Below are positions 41,648 to 45,084 of a stretch of 45,084 nt of DNA, one piece after another (the first letter of the stretch is position 1; the number at the start of each line of letters is the position of its first letter). A model generated the notes under the pieces. The model had not been told where the DNA came from. It did not search any database and saw only the letters and a list, made by a program, of their open reading frames with translations. The stretch is from NCBI GenBank assembly GCA_029564595.1, contig JAKQPS010000074.1:1-45084 (forward strand), given 5' to 3'. A program made the translations under genes and the position numbers. Origin of the DNA: a bacterium (lineage in GTDB: Bacteria > UBP15 > UBA6099).

Positions 41648-42766
41648 ATGAAAGCGGGATTTTTTGCGACACGCTGGGGAATAGTGGCGGTCGGGCTTTT
41701 CATCGGAGTGGCCGCCGCGCTGCTGCAGTATTTGGGGAATCCCCCGAACATGGGAGTGTGCGTGGCGTGCATGGAGCGCGACATCGCGGGCGCGCTCGGA
41801 CTTCACCGCGCTGCGGTGGTCCAGTATCTGAGGCCGGAAATCATGGGCTTCGTTATCGGAGCATTGATCGCGGCGCTCATATTTAAGGAATACCGCGCGC
41901 GGTCGGGATCGGCCCCGATAGTGAGGTTCTGTCTGGGCATGTTCGCCATGATAGGCGCTCTGGTGTTTCTGGGATGCCCGTGGAGGGCGTTGCTGAGGCT
42001 GGCGGGCGGAGACTGGAACGCGTTGGTGGGTATCGCGGGCCTGACCGTCGGGATCGGAGTAGGCGTGCTGTTCCTCAAGGGCGGCTACAATCTCGGAAGA
42101 ACATATAAGGCGAAGCCTTTCGCGGGTCTGATAATGCCGTTGATAATGGTCGCGCTGTTTGCGATGCTAATGGCGAAACCGTTGTTCGGAAGAGCGAAAC
42201 AGGTAGTGGACGGGGTGGAGACGATAATCATCACCGGGCCGGTGTTTTTCAGCGCGGAAGGCCCCGGCGCGATGGCGGCTCCGGTGGCAGTTTCGCTGCT
42301 GGTCGCCATTGCAATCGGTTTTCTGGCGCAACGCTCCCGCTTCTGCACTATGGGCGCGGTCCGCGATGTCATCCTCACGCGGGACTTCCATCTCGTTTCC
42401 GGGATAGTCGCGCTGGTTGTCGCGGCGTTCGCCGTGAACCTTGTAGTGAAGCAGTTTCATCCCGGCTGGGAAGGCCAGCCGATAGCGCACGCGAACCATC
42501 TGTGGAATTTCATGGGCATGGCTCTTTCAGGACTGGCGTTTTCGCTCGCGGGCGGATGTCCGGGCAGGCAGTTGATTCTCTCCGGCGAGGGTGACGGCGA
42601 CGCGGCGGTGTTCGTCCTCGGAATGATAGTCGGCGCGGGGTTCGCGCATAACTTCACGATGGCAAGCTCGCCCGCCGGGCCGGCTTTGTTCGGGCCTGCC
42701 GCAGTGGTCATCGGCATCGTGTTCTGCCTGATTGTCGGATTCTCGATGCGGGAAAAATTTGCCTGA
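41648..42766 (+). CDS. yedE: YedE-family putative selenium transporter
   Basis: The 372-residue membrane protein belongs to the YeeE/YedE family; the branch found with yedF is annotated as selenium-related. Family marks are NPPNMGVCVACMERDIAGAL, QYLRPE, LGCPWRALLRLAGG, RSRFCTMGAVRDV and LAGGCPGRQLILSGEGDGDA, with cysteines inside or beside membrane segments. About nine hydrophobic segments are seen. The ATG at 41648 follows AAAGGAGGCGG; the frame opens earlier at 41630. It is the first gene of a plus-strand operon with yedF and a cysteine desulfurase-like gene. Confidence 0.9.
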   Translation: MKAGFFATRWGIVAVGLFIGVAAALLQYLGNPPNMGVCVACMERDIAGALGLHRAAVVQYLRPEIMGFVIGALIAALIFKEYRARSGSAPIVRFCLGMFAMIGALVFLGCPWRALLRLAGGDWNALVGIAGLTVGIGVGVLFLKGGYNLGRTYKAKPFAGLIMPLIMVALFAMLMAKPLFGRAKQVVDGVETIIITGPVFFSAEGPGAMAAPVAVSLLVAIAIGFLAQRSRFCTMGAVRDVILTRDFHLVSGIVALVVAAFAVNLVVKQFHPGWEGQPIAHANHLWNFMGMALSGLAFSLAGGCPGRQLILSGEGDGDAAVFVLGMIVGAGFAHNFTMASSPAGPALFGPAAVVIGIVFCLIVGFSMREKFA

Positions 42767-42786
42767 TTTGAAAGGGGGCTGACGAA

Positions 42787-42999
42787 ATGAAACAGATAGA
42801 CGCCAGAGGTTTGTCCTGTCCGCAGCCTGTCATTATGGCCCGCAAGGGCATGGCCGACATGAGCGGCGGCAAACTGGAAGTGCTTGTGGACTCCGTCACT
42901 TCGAGGGATAATGTGATGCGGGCGGCCCGGCTTGAGGGCTGCGAGACGGAGGTCTCCGCAAAGGGCGATGAGTTCAGTGTCATCATCAGCAAGAAATAA
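42787..42999 (+). CDS. yedF: YedF/TusA-like sulfurtransferase-type protein
   Basis: The 70-residue protein is a single TusA-like domain (IDARGLSCPQPVIMARKG) with the conserved Cys11 in CPxP. The family passes persulfide sulfur or, in the yedE/yedF context, possibly selenium. Long YedF proteins have a second domain; this is the short form. AAAGGGGG precedes the start at 42787. It lies 20 bases after yedE, and the next gene begins within its 3' end. Confidence 0.88.
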   Translation: MKQIDARGLSCPQPVIMARKGMADMSGGKLEVLVDSVTSRDNVMRAARLEGCETEVSAKGDEFSVIISKK

Positions 43000-44161
43000 C
43001 GGTTTGATATATTTCGACAACGCGGCGACAAGCCATCCGAAGCCGCCCGAAGTGGCGGCTTCGGTTTTTTCTTTTATAAACGAAATCGGGGCGAGTCCGG
43101 GCAGGTCGGGACACCGGCTGTCCATCGAGGCTGGAAGAGTGGTGTTCGAGGCGCGAGAGCTTGCCGCCGCCCTGTTCAACGCCCCCGACCCTATGCGGGT
43201 GTCGTTCGGTCTGAACGCCACCGACGCTCTCAATCTGGCGATAAAAGGCGTTCTGCGCCCCTGCGACCATGTCGTCACGGGCGGCATGGAACACAATTCG
43301 GTGATGCGCCCGCTGCGCGACATGGAGCGGCGCGGCGTTCAACTCTCCGTCGCGCCGGTCTCGCCGGACGGAACGCTCGACCCGGACGACATCCGTAAAG
43401 CGATTCGCCCGAACACACGGCTGGTGGTTCTTAACCACGCATCGAACGTCACCGGGGTCGCCGCGCCCATCCGCGAGGTCGGTCGTTTCTGCTCGGAGTC
43501 CGGGACTCTGTTCCTCGTGGACGCCGCCCAGACGGCCGGGTGTTTCCCTCTGGACATGCAGGCCGACTTTATAGACCTGCTGGCGTTTACCGGACACAAG
43601 GCTCTGCTCGGGCCGCAGGGCACGGGCGGGCTGGTTGTCGGCGAAAGTGTGAATCTCAACGAGTTCGCAACGCTCAAGCAAGGCGGCACGGGCAGCCGCT
43701 CCGAGTTCGAGACTCACCCCGACTTCGCTCCGGATATGTTCGAGGCGGGCACGCCGAACACTGCGGGCATCGCCGGGCTTCTGGCGGGCCTTCGCTTCGT
43801 GTCCGGCGAAACAGTCGAAAAGATTCACGCGCGCGACGCCGCTCTGGCCGCGCGGCTCCTCTCAAGCCTGAAGGAAGTCCCCGGTCTGAGAATCATCGGC
43901 GAAGCTCCCGGCTCTCCCCGCACCGCCACCGTCAGTTTTGTCATAAACGGCCTCAGCCCGTCCGATATCGGACTTCGGCTGGACGAAGAATTCGGCGTCC
44001 TGTGCCGCGTCGGACTTCACTGCGCTCCCGCCGCCCACAAGTCCGTCGGCTCTTTCCCAGACGGCTCCGTCAGATTCGGCCTCGGCTACTTCAACACCGA
44101 GGAACAAATCGACCTCGCCGTATCCGCGCTTAAAGAGATTGCTATGTCGGAGGGGAGTTAA
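42968..44161 (+). CDS. Cysteine desulfurase / selenocysteine lyase-like enzyme
   Basis: The 397-residue class V aminotransferase-fold enzyme has YFDNAATSHPKPPEV at the N-terminus, PLP-binding lysine in FTGHKALLGPQGTGGL and the catalytic cysteine in RVGLHCAPAAHKSVG near the C-terminus. This matches the branch of cysteine desulfurase family proteins (TIGR01977-like) that occurs with selenium genes. It would release sulfur or selenium for yedF. The ATG at 42968 overlaps the yedF end by 32 bases; earlier in-frame ATGs exist (42932) but lie deeper in yedF. The stop TAA is embedded in the start of composite repeat copy F. Confidence 0.9.
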   Translation: MSSVSSSARNNGLIYFDNAATSHPKPPEVAASVFSFINEIGASPGRSGHRLSIEAGRVVFEARELAAALFNAPDPMRVSFGLNATDALNLAIKGVLRPCDHVVTGGMEHNSVMRPLRDMERRGVQLSVAPVSPDGTLDPDDIRKAIRPNTRLVVLNHASNVTGVAAPIREVGRFCSESGTLFLVDAAQTAGCFPLDMQADFIDLLAFTGHKALLGPQGTGGLVVGESVNLNEFATLKQGGTGSRSEFETHPDFAPDMFEAGTPNTAGIAGLLAGLRFVSGETVEKIHARDAALAARLLSSLKEVPGLRIIGEAPGSPRTATVSFVINGLSPSDIGLRLDEEFGVLCRVGLHCAPAAHKSVGSFPDGSVRFGLGYFNTEEQIDLAVSALKEIAMSEGS

Positions 44162-44592
44162 GGAAAACTTTTGAAAAAGTTTTCCCTTAAAAACCCTTTC
44201 AAAACGTTTCTATGCGCGCGGCGAAGCAGGCGCGTTCGCGCCTTAGCTCCGCCGCTCTCATGTGAAAAGATATCTAAAAAAGAACTTTCATGAGAATGCC
44301 TGTGCTTCGAATACCGCTGAGAATCGGGAGATATCTTCGTAGGGGCGACCCGGTGGGTCGCCCGGATAGAATTGCAAGCGGCGGGCACAAGGGCGATCCA
44401 GCGAATCGCCCCTACAATTCGAACGAGCTGTGAATCCAGACGATTTTAGACGGAATCTTGTTCATAAATGATTTTACATGGGGCGTCGGGAGAAGAAGCG
44501 CGACAGCGATTCGCTCCCGACGACCAATGAAACGTTTTGAAGAGATTCCAAAGAGAAACTTTTTTAAAGTTTCTCTTTGGCCGCCGGAGGCG
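44158..44592 (+). repeat. Composite inverted-end repeat, copy F (complete, with REPIN inside)
   Basis: The left hairpin (AAGGAAAACTTTTG...AAGTTTTCCCTT) starts at the csd stop codon itself. A type-1 GC hairpin and GAAAAGATATC follow, then a REPIN-like doublet (44339-44415), then ATTTTACATGGGGCGTCGGG, the CGTCGGGAG/CTCCCGACG stem, GAAACGTTTTGAAGAG and the right hairpin, ending CCGCCGGAGGCG. Confidence 0.85.
44339..44415. repeat. REPIN-like inverted doublet inside copy F
   Basis: GTAG plus GGGCGACCCGGTGGGTCGCCC, a 25-base spacer, then the reverse-oriented GGGCGATCCAGCGAATCGCCC ending CTAC. Two REP units in opposite orientation form the REPIN layout; it splits the left and right modules of copy F. 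Confidence 0.7.
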
Positions 44593-44611
44593 CTTTAAAA
44601 GCATGTCGATT

Positions 44612-44867
44612 AAGGGAAAACTTTTGAAAAAGTTTTCCCTTAAAATCCCTTTCAAAACATTTCACGCTAGCGCCGAATGCGGAGCTTCGCTTCCGCCTTT
44701 GGCGCATATCAAGTGAAAAGATATTGGGAAAGAGATTTTCATGAAATCTTCTTCATAAATATTTTCACAGGAGCGACGGGACGCGACGCGCCAGCGATTC
44801 GCTTCCGACGCGCAGTTTGAAGGATTTTCAAGGAAACTTTTCAAAGTTTTCTTGAACCGCCGGAGGC
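44612..44867 (+). repeat. Composite inverted-end repeat, copy G (complete, diverged right end)
   Basis: Left hairpin, AAAATCCCTTTCAAAACATTTC, a type-2 internal hairpin (GCTAGCGCCGAATGCGGAGC...), GAAAAGATATTGGGAAAG, then a diverged right module ending in GGAAACTTTTCAAAGTTTTC and CCGCCGGAGGC. It follows copy F after 20 bases, so two copies lie in tandem. Confidence 0.82.
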
Positions 44868-45084
44868 ATCTCATTGGCCTTTTTGTCTTTACTGGCGCTT
44901 TTAGCTCCGTTTTTGTGACAAAAAAGTCACAGGCGAGTGGACAAAAAAGTCACAGTTTGGCCTTTAATCTGGAATACCGAAAGAGCGGCGAAAAAAATAT
45001 CGGCTTTAATAAACGGTTTCTTTTTAGGGGTATTTGTCGCAAGTTGGCAACAATTTTGATATATATTTATCGGGCAGCCTTGTT
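44868..45084. other. AT-rich window end with short direct repeats
   Basis: Contains two copies of GACAAAAAAGTCACAG at 44917-44932 and 44940-44955 (23-base period); the first is part of the palindrome TGTGAC-AAAAAA-GTCACA. No gene is visible. The AT-rich final 100 bases look like the promoter region of a gene beyond the window. Confidence 0.5.

Noticed and set aside
45044-45061. Sigma-54-like TTGGCAACAATTTTGATA near the window end
   Set aside because: Spacing is right but the -12 element is GA instead of GC, and no gene start is visible.
1-45084. tRNA, rRNA or CRISPR loci
   Set aside because: No T-loop-like sequence (GTTCRANNC) lay in a cloverleaf context outside genes, and no regular repeat-spacer array was seen. 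A covariance-model scan could still find what reading by eye misses.

Overview
The window is bacterial and GC-rich, and it is densely coded. It reads as the chromosome of a Gram-negative (diderm), probably anaerobic or facultative bacterium. Lipoproteins with lipoboxes, TatA, an NtrC-type sigma-54 activator, the redox repressor Rex and the selenocysteine factor SelB all fit a Desulfobacterota-like or little-studied candidate-phylum lineage. I cannot assign a taxon from sequence alone. No rRNA, tRNA or CRISPR array was found.

Layout. 1-1543: the 3' end of an unknown gene and a lipoprotein gene. 2011-4861: a minus-strand arsenic operon (arsC-arsR-arsM-acr3) with a clear promoter and an ArsR-type palindrome. 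5046-11268: minus-strand housekeeping genes (secreted AttH/CrtC-like protein, transketolase, URO-D-like protein, PlsC acyltransferase, TPR protein). 11448-14842: a histidine kinase and sigma-54 response regulator, then a 13-bp-arm palindrome, a -24/-12 promoter and a gene for an exported protein with 31 cysteines, 30 of them in CxC pairs. This looks like a self-contained regulatory circuit and is the most striking locus here. 14998-18338: two glycosyltransferases and a sugar epimerase-like protein. 18527-25434: an exonuclease-WYL fusion, a second acyltransferase with an altered motif, a DmdC-like acyl-CoA dehydrogenase, a DUF2804 protein and an FN3 lipoprotein.

26123-31941 is a phage-derived fragment: a GpA-type terminase, a Mu-like DUF935 portal, small proteins and a divergent regulator-like gene. 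No capsid, tail, integrase or lysis genes are seen. 32001-38050 is an accessory stretch: a 47-residue ORF, an AT-rich membrane/beta-propeller gene, a radical SAM protein and a RloA/RloB (AbiL-like) defence pair. 38232-44161 holds rex, tatA and selB on the minus strand, divergent from a selenium cluster (yedE-yedF-cysteine desulfurase).

Two dispersed repeat families run through the gaps. One is a composite element of about 130-435 bp with inverted ends that are themselves hairpins; seven full or partial copies are visible, mostly just after stop codons. The other is a set of short GTAG-headed palindromes that resemble REP sequences, twice arranged as inverted doublets (REPIN-like) and in several cases lying inside or next to the larger element.
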